DNA of 64,000 nucleotides from CBDHEY01 sp965262305 (GCA_965262305.1 CBDHEY010000002.1:1674001-1738000); one strand, 5' to 3'. Numbered from the stretch's first letter, positions 28,601-37,814 are shown. Notes: generated by a model not told the origin, from the letters alone. Numbers and translations: made by a program.

Positions 28601-29755
28601 ATGTTTTGTAACATAAATAAATTGGGCGTCGCAATGTTTTCTTTTGTCGCTCTAATAAATAATGCGGCTTTAGGTGAAGTAAATGATTCACCTAAAAAAG
28701 CTTTTTTGAAATTGACAAATTCTACTCAAGGGCCTTTATGGCCACCAAGTGAAGTCGTAGATGAAAATGGAGACTTCGTTTTAGTTGGAAATGTTATTGA
28801 AGAAGTTGCTCCTGGGGTCAACGGGTTAAATTGGAAAGCAGTTATAGTATCTAAAGATACAGTTCCACCGTTAGATGAAAATGGTCGCGAGGATTTTTCA
28901 AATCCTTTTGGCGCAACATTCGATATTGTTAGAAATTTAGATCTAACTCCAGGTAGTCCTGACTTGGATATGGAACTATATTCAGTTTCTTTTGGACCAT
29001 ACCAAGGTGATTTTGGTGGCGGGCCGAGAATGCCTAAGGTAGGTGACAGTAAGTATAATCTTAATGGCGCAGAACCTTCTTGTCCTGAATTATTTCCTAG
29101 TTCTCAATTTCAAGCTGAAAATTATACCTTAGAAAGCTATCCACTTTCTGAAGTGCCTGTAATGGGTTTTCAAGGAGATAATATTGCTTTTAACGCCGAA
29201 ACAGGGCAGCCAGAAGATCCATTCTATGCTTCGGGTCCTGGATGTGGAGCAGGCTGTAGTGGTGAAAACTTAGTTGATCGTAGAAACGATAGGAAATACA
29301 CGCTCGGTAATCACTTATCAGGAAAAGGTTTTATGCGTGTAGAACTGACTGACTGGGACCATTCTCAAAGTGCTTATACAGCAGCAAATTTTACTTTTAG
29401 ATACAGAAATTTAGAACCAAGGTCTGTTTATTCTATGTGGGCTGTTAGAACTGTTGTTGTATTGCCAACTCCACTTATTCGTCGCCCTAATCCCTTGGGA
29501 CTTCCCAATGTATTTGTCACTGATGAGCATGGTAATGCAGATGTAAAGTTCAAAGTAATCAACCCATTTCCTGATCCACAAACTGATGAAGCTGGACTTC
29601 GTTTGATTGGTTTAGCTGTTGATATACATTCTGATGAAACTATTTGGGGCGCATGTCCAGATCGAATTGGTCCTGGGGTGACGATCCATAATGTATTTAA
29701 TGATGTATTCGCTGGCACAAAGATAGAAAAATTTATTACCAAAGAACCAATTTAA
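28601..29755 (+). CDS. Secreted protein of an unrecognised family (paralogue A)
   Basis: A signal peptide (~1-27, ending NAALGEV) precedes ~355 residues of a family I do not recognise. Hallmarks shared with the gene at 35591 are STQGPLWPPSEVV, DFSNPFGA, FGGGPRMP, CPELFPSS, GFQGDNIAFN, a CGAGCSGE Cys cluster, YTAANF, and near the C-terminus LPNVFVTDEHG and NPFPDPQTDEAGLRL. It should act in the periplasm or outside. A strong GGGGG site precedes the ATG, and the KAS III gene follows after 14 bases, tying it to the pathway. Function is unknown; a role in a late extracytoplasmic step or product binding is a guess. Confidence 0.8.
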   Translation: MFCNINKLGVAMFSFVALINNAALGEVNDSPKKAFLKLTNSTQGPLWPPSEVVDENGDFVLVGNVIEEVAPGVNGLNWKAVIVSKDTVPPLDENGREDFSNPFGATFDIVRNLDLTPGSPDLDMELYSVSFGPYQGDFGGGPRMPKVGDSKYNLNGAEPSCPELFPSSQFQAENYTLESYPLSEVPVMGFQGDNIAFNAETGQPEDPFYASGPGCGAGCSGENLVDRRNDRKYTLGNHLSGKGFMRVELTDWDHSQSAYTAANFTFRYRNLEPRSVYSMWAVRTVVVLPTPLIRRPNPLGLPNVFVTDEHGNADVKFKVINPFPDPQTDEAGLRLIGLAVDIHSDETIWGACPDRIGPGVTIHNVFNDVFAGTKIEKFITKEPI

Positions 29756-29769
29756 GCGAGGTGTAGGTT

Positions 29770-30774
29770 GTGAATGCGGGAGCCAAATTTCGTAGCGTAG
29801 CCACATATTTGCCAGAAAGAATTCTGACAAATGCAGAACTTACCCAATTAGGTTATGAATTAGATACAGACGAGCCGTTTTTTAAGGGAGTTCAGCAAAG
29901 ACATTGGGCTAGTAAAGAGGAAACCTCGGTTTTTATGGGATCTCAAGCAGCAAAAAAATTATTGGATGCAGAATCAATAGATCCAAAAGAAATTGATTTG
30001 ATTATCTGTTCTTCAATCGTAGGAGATGTAGTGCTGCCTCAGCCCGCTTGTGGAATTCAGAATAAAATCGGTGCTGTTAATGCTACTGCGATTACTTTGG
30101 ATACTGGCTGTGCCTCTTTTGTTTCTGGGGTGATATATGCTGCCTCCATGATTCGATCTGGGATGTTTAAAAATATTGTGTTAGTCAGTATTTCAAATTT
30201 TGCAGGTCGAGCTCAGAGTCAACTACGTGAACCTTCGGCAACCATACCGGGTGATGGTGCTTCAGCTATGTTAATCACTTCTTCCGAGAATGGCGAGTGT
30301 GGATTACTCGGCTGGTGGGAGAAGAGCTTAGGGCAATATCATCAAATGTTGAGCATCAAAGGAATAGATAGCGAAGGAAACCCTAGCGATTTTTGGCAAC
30401 CGCATGAAAAAATTGCGTTTTGGTTTGATAGAGAATTGATCGAACCCTTGAAAGAAAATGCGCGAGTGCTTGTGCCTCGCGCAATAAAAGAATCATTAAA
30501 TAAAGCAAGAATGACAATTAACGATGTTCAACTTTGTTTTACGCATCAACCAAATGAATTTTTAATAAATCATTGGCGTGATTCATTAAATCTTGACTCA
30601 GTGAAACATTTTAACACTCTTGCGATTTACGGAAATCTTTTCCAAGCATCGATACCAATAAGTATTTCTCAAGCAATGAGTGAAGGTAAATTGGGTAGTG
30701 GTGATTTGATTGTAATGGGATCTTTTGCATTTGCGGGTGAACTCGCGGCAGGTGCAGTAATTAAAATGAGTTAA
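29770..30774 (+). CDS. 3-oxoacyl-ACP synthase III (KAS III/FabH-like)
   Basis: The thiolase-fold enzyme carries the full KAS III triad: Cys114 in DTGCASF, His~259 in CFTHQPN and Asn~289 in IYGNLFQASIPI. FabH-type enzymes start fatty-acid synthesis, but relatives in secondary metabolism move acyl groups onto other acceptors (PqsD; the xenocyloin acyltransferases, as I recall). Its place between a secreted protein and an aminotransferase, away from fab genes, argues for a specialised role. Start is a GTG preceded by GAGG. Confidence 0.85.
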   Translation: MNAGAKFRSVATYLPERILTNAELTQLGYELDTDEPFFKGVQQRHWASKEETSVFMGSQAAKKLLDAESIDPKEIDLIICSSIVGDVVLPQPACGIQNKIGAVNATAITLDTGCASFVSGVIYAASMIRSGMFKNIVLVSISNFAGRAQSQLREPSATIPGDGASAMLITSSENGECGLLGWWEKSLGQYHQMLSIKGIDSEGNPSDFWQPHEKIAFWFDRELIEPLKENARVLVPRAIKESLNKARMTINDVQLCFTHQPNEFLINHWRDSLNLDSVKHFNTLAIYGNLFQASIPISISQAMSEGKLGSGDLIVMGSFAFAGELAAGAVIKMS

Positions 30775-30794
30775 AAATAGGTAAGGAGATTGAT

Positions 30795-31865
30795 GTGTAT
30801 CAGTTAGCGGAAAAAGAAATAGAAAAGTTAGACATAATTGATTTATCTAGAAATGAAAGCTTTATAGGTCCAAGCCCAAAAGTGACAGATAGTATTGTCG
30901 GTTTTGAAAAAGCAATTGCGAAATATCCATGTGTGACAGGAAAGAGTCTTCAGGCGGTCCTAGCTAAACATCATGAAGTAGACGAAAACGAAATTGTAAT
31001 AGGAAATGGTTCCGTTGGTCTTCTAGAAATTACGATGCGAGCTCTGTTAAGTCCAGGAGATGAGGTTATTCTGCCAGCGTCTACTTTTTCAGTTATACCA
31101 GACGTCATAAGAAACGCAGGTGGTTGTCCTGTTCCAATTGGATTTAAAAATTGGTTGTTAGATTTAGAATCCATGCTTGCGAGTGTAACACCAAGAACTC
31201 GTATGATTGTAATTGTCAACCCGAATAATCCAACAGGAACTTTTATAGATAGAAGTACGTTATTGGATTTTATAAGTAGAATTCCAAAGCATGTAAATAT
31301 TCTCATCGATGAAGCCTACATTGACTATGTTGATCAAGAAGATGAATTTAAGGGAATGATCAGTAAAGTAAAAGATCTAAAGAACATGATAGTAACCCGA
31401 ACTTTTTCAAAAGCTCATGGATTAGCTGCATTAAGAGTAGGTTACTGTGTTGCACCTGAGAAGATTGCAATGCGTATCCAATCCCATCGAATGCCCTTTA
31501 CAAATAATCCTATGGCATTAAAAGCAGCGGCGCTTTCAATAAAAGACGAAACATTTCTTGAAAAAGTAAGAAAATTAAATTCCTTGGGTTTATATCAACT
31601 ATCTCGTGGTCTTGATTCGCTTGGCCTTACATATATTCCTTCTGTAGCAAATTTTATTTCTATATATTTTGGCGATTCTACATTGCGAATTGCCCAAGAA
31701 TTAAAATCACGCGGCGTACTTGCAGCTCCTCAATGCTTGGCAAATATGTCTAATCACTTAAGAGTAAGTGTCGGTCACGAGTATCAAAATGAAGCTTTTC
31801 TTTATCATCTATCGCAGATAGATGTATCGGAACATAAGTGGGAGCAAACTTATGAAATTGTGTGA
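30795..31865 (+). CDS. PLP aminotransferase, class I/II, HisC-like
   Basis: The protein looks like a histidinol-phosphate-type aminotransferase: IVIGNGSVGLLE, VNPNNPTGTF, ILIDEAYIDY, the PLP Lys~206 in TRTFSKAHGLAALRVGY, and a C-terminal Arg in LRVSVGHE. HisC relatives often act on aromatic amino acids. Beside a trp operon and a ThDP enzyme, conversion of tryptophan to indole-3-pyruvate is the natural guess. There is no other his gene here. The GTG start follows AAGGAG. Its 3' end overlaps the next gene by 14 bases. Confidence 0.85.
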   Translation: MYQLAEKEIEKLDIIDLSRNESFIGPSPKVTDSIVGFEKAIAKYPCVTGKSLQAVLAKHHEVDENEIVIGNGSVGLLEITMRALLSPGDEVILPASTFSVIPDVIRNAGGCPVPIGFKNWLLDLESMLASVTPRTRMIVIVNPNNPTGTFIDRSTLLDFISRIPKHVNILIDEAYIDYVDQEDEFKGMISKVKDLKNMIVTRTFSKAHGLAALRVGYCVAPEKIAMRIQSHRMPFTNNPMALKAAALSIKDETFLEKVRKLNSLGLYQLSRGLDSLGLTYIPSVANFISIYFGDSTLRIAQELKSRGVLAAPQCLANMSNHLRVSVGHEYQNEAFLYHLSQIDVSEHKWEQTYEIV

Positions 31866-33582
31866 CGCTCTTGTATATCAGCTTGCAGAACTCGGAGTTG
31901 GGCACATATTCGGTGTGAGCGGCGCAAACATCGAACACTTGCACGATTCGATAAATCGACTCGAAGAACCTTCATTAGTCTCTGTTTTATGTAAAACAGA
32001 AATGGGTGCAGCGTTTATGGCTGATGCGCATGCAAGAGTGCATAAAAAGCTAGGGGTTTGTTGCGCGACTTCTGGCGGTGGAATGATGAATTTAGCTGTG
32101 GGGATTGCAGAATCTCATAATGATTCTGTCCCTGTTTTAGCGATTGTTGGACAACCACCTACAAAGTTATCTGGGAAAGGTGCTTTCCAAGACTCAAGTG
32201 GTGAAAAAAGATCAGTGAATGCTCTTAACTTGTTTCAATCCATAACTAAATATTCGGTTTTTGTTGATGAAGCAGACAAGTGGTGGGATTTACTGGCGAA
32301 TGCACTCGGGCATTCTTTAGGTGGTCGACCAGGACCAACAGCCTTGCTTATTCCTCGTGATATGTTTGAAGTAGAAGTAGGAAAACCACCTTCGGATTGG
32401 TTTCATAAGCTGTCTAGCTTCTTACCAAAACCTCCTAAGAAAGATGACGTCAGAATGCTTCTAGATCGAATTTATAGTGCAAAAAATCCCGTTTTAGTTT
32501 TGGGACAAGGGATTAAACGGTGTAATTCATCGAAATATATAAAAACATTTATAGAAGAGCATAAGATTCCTGTGGTTGTGACTCCATCAGCCATTTCAGA
32601 ATTCGATACTACTGAAAATCATTTTTTAGGTGTCTGTGGAATAACGGGTAACCCTTCAGCACATAAATATATTGAGGAAAACTGTGATCTTATTGTTCTT
32701 GTTGGAACCTCTTTAGATGTTATGTCAAGAGGACCGATTACAAATTTGGTAGCAGATGGATTGCAAACAGTGGTAGTAAACATTGAACCTGAAACCGTTC
32801 ATGTTTCTGGCCCAAATATAGAATATGTAATTGGTGACGCTGGTGAAATATTTCACCAGTTATTAGAAGTACCTAGCGAACCAAAATCCTTTGAAGCACT
32901 TACGTTAGACTACAAAGTTAACTGGATTAAACCTGTCGTATCAAACGACCTTGGCGGTCATCCCGACGGGGGTATGCGACTCAGCGAAGCGATTTCCATT
33001 CTAAATAGATCGTTACCGGATAAAACGCATGCATTGCTCGATGCTGGTAATTGTGCTGCGACCATGCTTCATTTAGGGAAAATTTCACGTTTTTCTTCAT
33101 CGACTATTGCCTTAGGAATGGGGGGAATGGGTTACTCGATTGCTGGAGCAATTGGTGCGCAGATTGGTTCTCAAAAAGATGAATCAACAGTCGTGTTTGT
33201 AGGCGATGCAGCCTTCTTGATGACCGGCTTCGAAATACATACTGCGGCGGAACTTAACCTACCAATTTTATTTATTGTTTTTAACAATAACATGCATGGT
33301 ATGTGTGCAGTCAGACAAAAACTTTATTTCGAAGGACGTTTTGAAAGTGTTCACTTCAAAGAATCCATCGATTACATGGGGATAGCAAAGAGCTTAACCA
33401 AAAATAATTTTTGGTGTAGTCGAGTCGAAACACCGAATGATTTACTAAAAAATATAGAAGAATTTTATAAAGGGCCAAAACGCACAGGATTAATAGAAGT
33501 GTTAATTGGGGAGGAGGAAGTACCGCCGTTTTTGCCTTTTTTAAATGAAACCGCCGAGTTAACAGAAGTATGTCCGGCGTAA
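31852..33582 (+). CDS. ThDP-dependent enzyme of the acetolactate-synthase fold (possible acyloin synthase)
   Basis: All three ThDP-enzyme domains are present: PYR with the cofactor-activating Glu50 in CKTEMGAAFMAD, the central domain, and the PP domain with a GDAAF...NNN metal/diphosphate motif (Asp~452, normally GDG). Members include acetolactate synthase, pyruvate decarboxylases and the acyloin synthases of scytonemin (ScyA) and xenocyloin (XclA) pathways. With the preceding aminotransferase it could couple two arylpyruvates. No small regulatory subunit (IlvH) and no ilv genes are nearby, which argues against branched-chain synthesis. ATG 31852 is chosen over 31822. Confidence 0.85.
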   Translation: MKLCDALVYQLAELGVGHIFGVSGANIEHLHDSINRLEEPSLVSVLCKTEMGAAFMADAHARVHKKLGVCCATSGGGMMNLAVGIAESHNDSVPVLAIVGQPPTKLSGKGAFQDSSGEKRSVNALNLFQSITKYSVFVDEADKWWDLLANALGHSLGGRPGPTALLIPRDMFEVEVGKPPSDWFHKLSSFLPKPPKKDDVRMLLDRIYSAKNPVLVLGQGIKRCNSSKYIKTFIEEHKIPVVVTPSAISEFDTTENHFLGVCGITGNPSAHKYIEENCDLIVLVGTSLDVMSRGPITNLVADGLQTVVVNIEPETVHVSGPNIEYVIGDAGEIFHQLLEVPSEPKSFEALTLDYKVNWIKPVVSNDLGGHPDGGMRLSEAISILNRSLPDKTHALLDAGNCAATMLHLGKISRFSSSTIALGMGGMGYSIAGAIGAQIGSQKDESTVVFVGDAAFLMTGFEIHTAAELNLPILFIVFNNNMHGMCAVRQKLYFEGRFESVHFKESIDYMGIAKSLTKNNFWCSRVETPNDLLKNIEEFYKGPKRTGLIEVLIGEEEVPPFLPFLNETAELTEVCPA

Positions 33583-33621
33583 TTTACCTTAATATTTTTA
33601 ACAAGAAATAGGAGAAAAACA

Positions 33622-34296
33622 ATGCAACAATTTTCAAAGGCCGGACCTTGGCAGAGAGAAGAGTTGGTAACTCGTGACATTAGAGTTCGTGATATTCCTG
33701 GACTTTATGTATGTGAAGATCATGGTATTCCTGAAGTTTCAGAGAAACTACGTGAAATGACAAAGGAACAGTATGATCATGAAGAAATTTTTGGACAGTA
33801 TTGTCATCTTGGTGAATACATAGACTGTCCTGTTGATATGGCATTTGAATATGCTGCAAATGTATATAGTTTAGAAGAGTGGTGTTTTAGTCTACGTGAT
33901 TTTCACCATGTTGGTGGCGGTTTGTATAAGGGCACTGAAGCCTTAGCAAACGATACAGTTATTTATATTCGATCTGAAGCTTATCCTGATTGTCGTGTTG
34001 TTGACTATCCTTGTGCATGGGATCAAGGCGATGAACTTTGGATGCGTTATTACTTTAGATTTATTGATGCAATGCCAACGCTTAAAAAGCCTGGAACTAT
34101 CGTTCTTTGGACTAACTGTAAACATCCATACTACGATCGAAACACTGATGCACCTGTTCCTGAAAAAGTAAGAGATCAAATTAATCGTACTGACAGAAAG
34201 TGGGTTGGTGATATTTGGCATCAATTCGACGCGATTCATAAGATCGAAATGGCAAATTTGAAAAAAATCTTGGAGTACCGATATCACAATTCATAA
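33622..34296 (+). CDS. SRPBCC-like protein, 224 aa (possible cyclase or binding protein)
   Basis: A START/SRPBCC-like core begins at ~residue 55 (GEYIDCPVDMAFEYAANV) and continues through strands rich in Tyr and Trp (DELWMRYYFRF, TIVLWTNCKHPYYD). The N-terminal ~50 residues are extra. SRPBCC proteins in natural-product clusters often act as cyclases or aromatases. The position right after the ThDP enzyme recalls the order ThDP enzyme - cyclase of the scytonemin cluster, but I cannot test whether it resembles ScyC. Good ribosome-binding site AGGAG. Confidence 0.65.
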   Translation: MQQFSKAGPWQREELVTRDIRVRDIPGLYVCEDHGIPEVSEKLREMTKEQYDHEEIFGQYCHLGEYIDCPVDMAFEYAANVYSLEEWCFSLRDFHHVGGGLYKGTEALANDTVIYIRSEAYPDCRVVDYPCAWDQGDELWMRYYFRFIDAMPTLKKPGTIVLWTNCKHPYYDRNTDAPVPEKVRDQINRTDRKWVGDIWHQFDAIHKIEMANLKKILEYRYHNS

Positions 34297-34302
34297 TAAA
34301 TA

Positions 34303-34333
34303 AAAGGTCTAGTTGTTTAACAATTAGGCCTTT
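34303..34333 (+). terminator. Hairpin between SRPBCC and acyl-CoA-dehydrogenase-like genes
   Basis: AAAGGTCTAGTTG pairs with CAATTAGGCCTTT around a TTTAA loop, a 13-base stem with two G-T pairs, followed by ATTTCTT. It fits a weak intrinsic terminator or an RNA-stabilising hairpin inside the cluster. Confidence 0.65.
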
Positions 34334-34371
34334 ATTTCTTGGGTTACAGATATGAAATTTGGGGGAAGATC

Positions 34372-35589
34372 ATGTCTATTGATTTTAGTCTAACTGAAGA
34401 TCAAATAAAAATAAAAGAAACTGCGCGAGAGCTAGCATTAGAGTTTGAGAAAAACGCCGCTCGTCATGATGAAGACCGCAGCAGTCCAGTAGAAAACTAT
34501 GCTTTATTAGCTAAAGCAGGTTTTTATGGAATTTCGGTTCCAAAAGAGTTTGGGGGACTCGGTGCTGGGCTGCTCGGTTGGACTTTGGCTTGCGAGGAAT
34601 TAGCAAAAGGATGTTGCGCGACTACTCTCGCATTTAATATGCATATTAACTCTGTTGGTTTTATTATGGAAAGCCAACATATTTCTGAAAAAAGCAAGAA
34701 AAAATTAGCTGACATAGCGTTAAATAAAAAACAATTATTATGCTATGCAGTTTCAGAGCAAACTACCTCAAGTCTATTAATCAGTACTTGCGCGCCAAAA
34801 GTAAAAGCCAAAAAAGTTGCAGGCGGATACGAGCTCACTGGAAGAAAAGCATTTATTTCTAATTGGGAATCTTGTGATTTTGCTTATCTTTATGCGCGTC
34901 GAGAAGATGATCCTAATCCTAAATCTGGAATGGGTTTTCTATTTCCAACAAAAACCGATGGCGTCAAAGTGACTGATTGGTGGAATGTGCTTGGTATGCG
35001 CGCTACACGCAGTCAAAAAATTGATTTAGACGGTGCTTTTGTACCTGATGAATATTTACTTCACGAGACACCTAATTTTATTGATTTTTTTGTTGCTGGC
35101 GGACCAGCTTGGTCTTTTGGTGCATATACGGCCGTTTACCTTGGTGTTGGTTTAGCAATATTAGAAGAATCTAAACGTCTTTTATCTGAGCGAATCCCAA
35201 AAGGTTACTCTCAATCGATAGGCTATCATCCCGACATTCGGCGTAAAGTCATGGAGATGAGCTGTGCTATGCAATCTGCAAAATTTGCAATGTATCACGC
35301 TGCTTGGCTTCATCATCAAAATGCTGATCCAGGGCAAACAATGCAAGCGCTTTTAAAAGCAAAATATATTGTTGGAGAAAGCGTTGCTGCAACAGCTCGT
35401 TTGGCTACCACCGCTTGTGGACTTCATGCTTTGTTTAAAGGTGAAAAACTTGAACGATTAATTCGTGATGCCACAACTGCACCGATTATGCCACCAAATT
35501 CTGATTCATGTGCCGGCGTTGCTGGAATGCTAGAACTTGGATTAGATCCTAATGAAGCTTTAGAACCATTAAAAGTAGAAGGACTATAA
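34372..35589 (+). CDS. Acyl-CoA-dehydrogenase-fold flavoprotein without the canonical catalytic Glu
   Basis: The 405-residue protein follows the acyl-CoA dehydrogenase pattern: helical N-domain (SLTEDQIKIKETARELA), flavin segment YAVSEQTTSS, beta domain (GRKAFISNW), C-terminal helices. The motif that normally holds the base (YEGT in the enzyme at 7514) reads RDATTAPIMPPN here (~364-375), with no Glu. It may be a non-canonical dehydrogenase or a reduced-flavin monooxygenase of the same fold, fed by the flavin reductase at 39218. ATG 34372 follows TTTGGGGGAAG. Confidence 0.8.
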   Translation: MSIDFSLTEDQIKIKETARELALEFEKNAARHDEDRSSPVENYALLAKAGFYGISVPKEFGGLGAGLLGWTLACEELAKGCCATTLAFNMHINSVGFIMESQHISEKSKKKLADIALNKKQLLCYAVSEQTTSSLLISTCAPKVKAKKVAGGYELTGRKAFISNWESCDFAYLYARREDDPNPKSGMGFLFPTKTDGVKVTDWWNVLGMRATRSQKIDLDGAFVPDEYLLHETPNFIDFFVAGGPAWSFGAYTAVYLGVGLAILEESKRLLSERIPKGYSQSIGYHPDIRRKVMEMSCAMQSAKFAMYHAAWLHHQNADPGQTMQALLKAKYIVGESVAATARLATTACGLHALFKGEKLERLIRDATTAPIMPPNSDSCAGVAGMLELGLDPNEALEPLKVEGL

Positions 35590-35590
35590 G

Positions 35591-36781
35591 ATGAAAAAAG
35601 GTAAGTATTATTTCTTTATTTTAGCGACGTTTATCTTTCTTGCGACAAATAAAGTATATTCAGAAGATTTACAAGAAAATCATTGGAAGAACGATAGAAA
35701 AATAAGATTAAGTTTTGCTAACACAACTCAAGGTCCTCTTTGGCCACCTAGCGCAATTGTTAATAAAGATGGCGATTATGTTTTAGTTGGTACAAGTATT
35801 CGACCTATCGGAAATGGAATAAACATTCCTGTTCCAAATCAAGCGGTATTAGTATCAAGCCAAACTGTTCCGCCTTTAAATAGTGACGGTATTGAAGATT
35901 TTTCGAATCCATTTGGCGCCGCTTATGTTGAAACACGATCGCTGGATTTAAGTGATGGTAGTGACGATCTTGAGATGGAACTTTATGCAAACTCTTTTGG
36001 TCCTGCAGTAGGAAATTTTGGCGGTGGACCGCGAGTACCGAGCGAAGATGACAATCCTTATAATCTAAATGGCGCCAGTGTTAAAGGTTTCCATTGTCCT
36101 GAGTTATTTCCTTCTAACTCTCAAAAAGAAAATTATAAACGTGATCGTTTTCCACTATCGCTTGTGCCAGTACCTGGTTTTCAAGGTGATCAAATTGCTT
36201 ATAACGTGGATACTGGAGAGCGTTATGACCCACAGTTGAAAAATGGTATAAATTGTCCATTACAAGGTTGCTCTGGTGAAGACTCTTTGCACGTGCGTCC
36301 ATTTGAAAAAGTAACTCTTGGGAAGTGGTTGAGTGCAGAGGTGAAAGCGAGTGTTAGGTTAATTAGGAAATCTAAGAACGAAGGAAAGTTTACCGCCGCA
36401 AACTTTAAAGTTTATGCTAAAAACCTTTTACCTAACTCGGTTTATATCGTTGTCGCGATTCGCACTTCAGTATTTGAACCAAGACCAATATTAAAAGCGC
36501 CTGACCCTGCGGCTCTTAATAGCATCATTGTAACGGATAAGCATGGCCGGGGGTTTGTTGAATTCGAAACGGAAAACCCATTTCCACATCCGGATCTAGA
36601 CGATGCCGGCACGAGAATTTTAGGCTTAGCTATTGCGTACAAATCAGATTACGTCGCCTCTGGCCTGTGCCCAATCCGTCTCGGGCCAGGTGTCGATATC
36701 CACGCGGTGGCTTCTACACTTGGAGATCCAACTACAACCGCAAAACTTTCACAACTAATAACAATGTCTCAAAAACAATAA
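35591..36781 (+). CDS. Secreted protein of the same unrecognised family (paralogue B)
   Basis: Signal peptide ~1-24 (FFILATFIFLATNKVYS). The mature part aligns along its whole length with the protein at 28601: TTQGPLWPPSAIV, DFSNPFGA, FGGGPRVP, CPELFPSN, GFQGDQIAYN, CPLQGCSGED, FTAANF, IIVTDKHGRG, ENPFPHPDLDDAGTRIL and CPIRLGPGVDI. It starts one base after the flavoprotein stop, so the two are translationally linked. Function unknown; periplasmic or extracellular. Confidence 0.8.
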   Translation: MKKGKYYFFILATFIFLATNKVYSEDLQENHWKNDRKIRLSFANTTQGPLWPPSAIVNKDGDYVLVGTSIRPIGNGINIPVPNQAVLVSSQTVPPLNSDGIEDFSNPFGAAYVETRSLDLSDGSDDLEMELYANSFGPAVGNFGGGPRVPSEDDNPYNLNGASVKGFHCPELFPSNSQKENYKRDRFPLSLVPVPGFQGDQIAYNVDTGERYDPQLKNGINCPLQGCSGEDSLHVRPFEKVTLGKWLSAEVKASVRLIRKSKNEGKFTAANFKVYAKNLLPNSVYIVVAIRTSVFEPRPILKAPDPAALNSIIVTDKHGRGFVEFETENPFPHPDLDDAGTRILGLAIAYKSDYVASGLCPIRLGPGVDIHAVASTLGDPTTTAKLSQLITMSQKQ

Positions 36782-36818
36782 CGTTCACTTCAATCATTTT
36801 ATAGAGGAAAATTTGGTC

Positions 36819-37772
36819 ATGTTTATTAATAAAAAAGCAAGTTTAGTGTTATTTGCGGTCTTTGGGTTGTTCATCTTTAACTTAAAGACATTTGCTCAAG
36901 AGGGCGATTATCGCGGTTGGTATCGCGCGTTATATCCAAGCACCGGTTTCAATTCAGACTGCGCAGCGCCATTATTTCAATTGCCTGCACCAATGCCGGC
37001 TGATGCACACTTCGATTTCATTGGTTTATTCAATGAATTTGCTCCCGAATCTGGTGATCTTCGTGATGCATTAAAACTCTCTTCAATTGACTGTGAAATA
37101 AATGGCAGCGAATTTGTTGCAACAACGTCAAATGATATTTTTCTTGAATTAAACGGATTACCATTTCCCGATCCACGTTTAAGAAACCTTAAAACAAATG
37201 AAATTCCTAAAGTATTTAGCCCGGATGGAGCACGAACTAATTTACCTCCACATGGATTGACACCTGCGCCACTTCCTCCAACCAGCAGTATTCCTAATTC
37301 ACCAATGACGTTAGACGAATTCAGATCTGTACGAGGTTACATGGCGTTACGCTGCTATGAAGATGGAACGGCTAAGTTGAAAATACGGATGCGTAACTAT
37401 AGACCAAATGAATTACTCACTGTATGGGCGATTTGGTTAACAACTCCTCCTGGAGCAGCGGCACCTATTCCTGTTCCTGTGCCTTTGGGCGGTGTACCAA
37501 ATGTTATTGTCCCTAACGAATCCGGTCGTGCTGTATTTTCTAGAAGCCTAAGCTACTGTCCAATGGATGTTCAACCAGATGGGTCACAGCTTATGCTGAT
37601 TGACATTGCAACTCATCTAGATGGTTCGGTTTACGGTGGTGCACCTGATACACCTTTCGCCGAAATAACAGTAGTACCAAATCCGGCAGATCCTTCATCA
37701 GCATATACAAGCCCAATGAGTGCTGGAATTGTGACTTTAAATCGTGGCGCTATACCAGTAAGAGCACGATAG
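36819..37772 (+). CDS. Secreted protein, distant relative of paralogues A and B (paralogue C)
   Basis: A signal peptide (~1-27, ending KTFAQ) precedes a ~290-residue domain. Its C-terminal half keeps the family layout: NYRPNELLTVWAIW matches NLEPRSVYSMWAVR of paralogue A, VPNVIVPNESGRA matches LPNVFVTDEHGNA, and DIATHLDGSVYGGAPD matches AVDIHSDETIWGACPD. The N-terminal half differs and lacks GPLWPPS. ATG 36819 has GAGG upstream. A strong hairpin follows, ending this sub-operon. No known fold recognised. Confidence 0.75.
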   Translation: MFINKKASLVLFAVFGLFIFNLKTFAQEGDYRGWYRALYPSTGFNSDCAAPLFQLPAPMPADAHFDFIGLFNEFAPESGDLRDALKLSSIDCEINGSEFVATTSNDIFLELNGLPFPDPRLRNLKTNEIPKVFSPDGARTNLPPHGLTPAPLPPTSSIPNSPMTLDEFRSVRGYMALRCYEDGTAKLKIRMRNYRPNELLTVWAIWLTTPPGAAAPIPVPVPLGGVPNVIVPNESGRAVFSRSLSYCPMDVQPDGSQLMLIDIATHLDGSVYGGAPDTPFAEITVVPNPADPSSAYTSPMSAGIVTLNRGAIPVRAR

Positions 37773-37785
37773 AAACACCAAAAGA

Positions 37786-37814
37786 AAATAGTGACGAATT
37801 GTTCGTCACTATTT
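37786..37814 (+). terminator. Strong hairpin after the third secreted protein
   Basis: AAATAGTGACGAA and TTCGTCACTATTT pair perfectly (13 bases) around TTG. The arm ends in TTT but no long T-run follows. Its right arm contains the GTCAC half of a candidate ECF promoter, so termination and initiation signals may overlap here. Confidence 0.7.

Noticed and set aside
31852..33582. Ordinary acetolactate synthase large subunit for branched-chain amino acids
   Set aside because: No IlvH/IlvN partner and no ilv genes nearby; the neighbours are an aromatic-type aminotransferase and trp genes. A phylogeny would decide.
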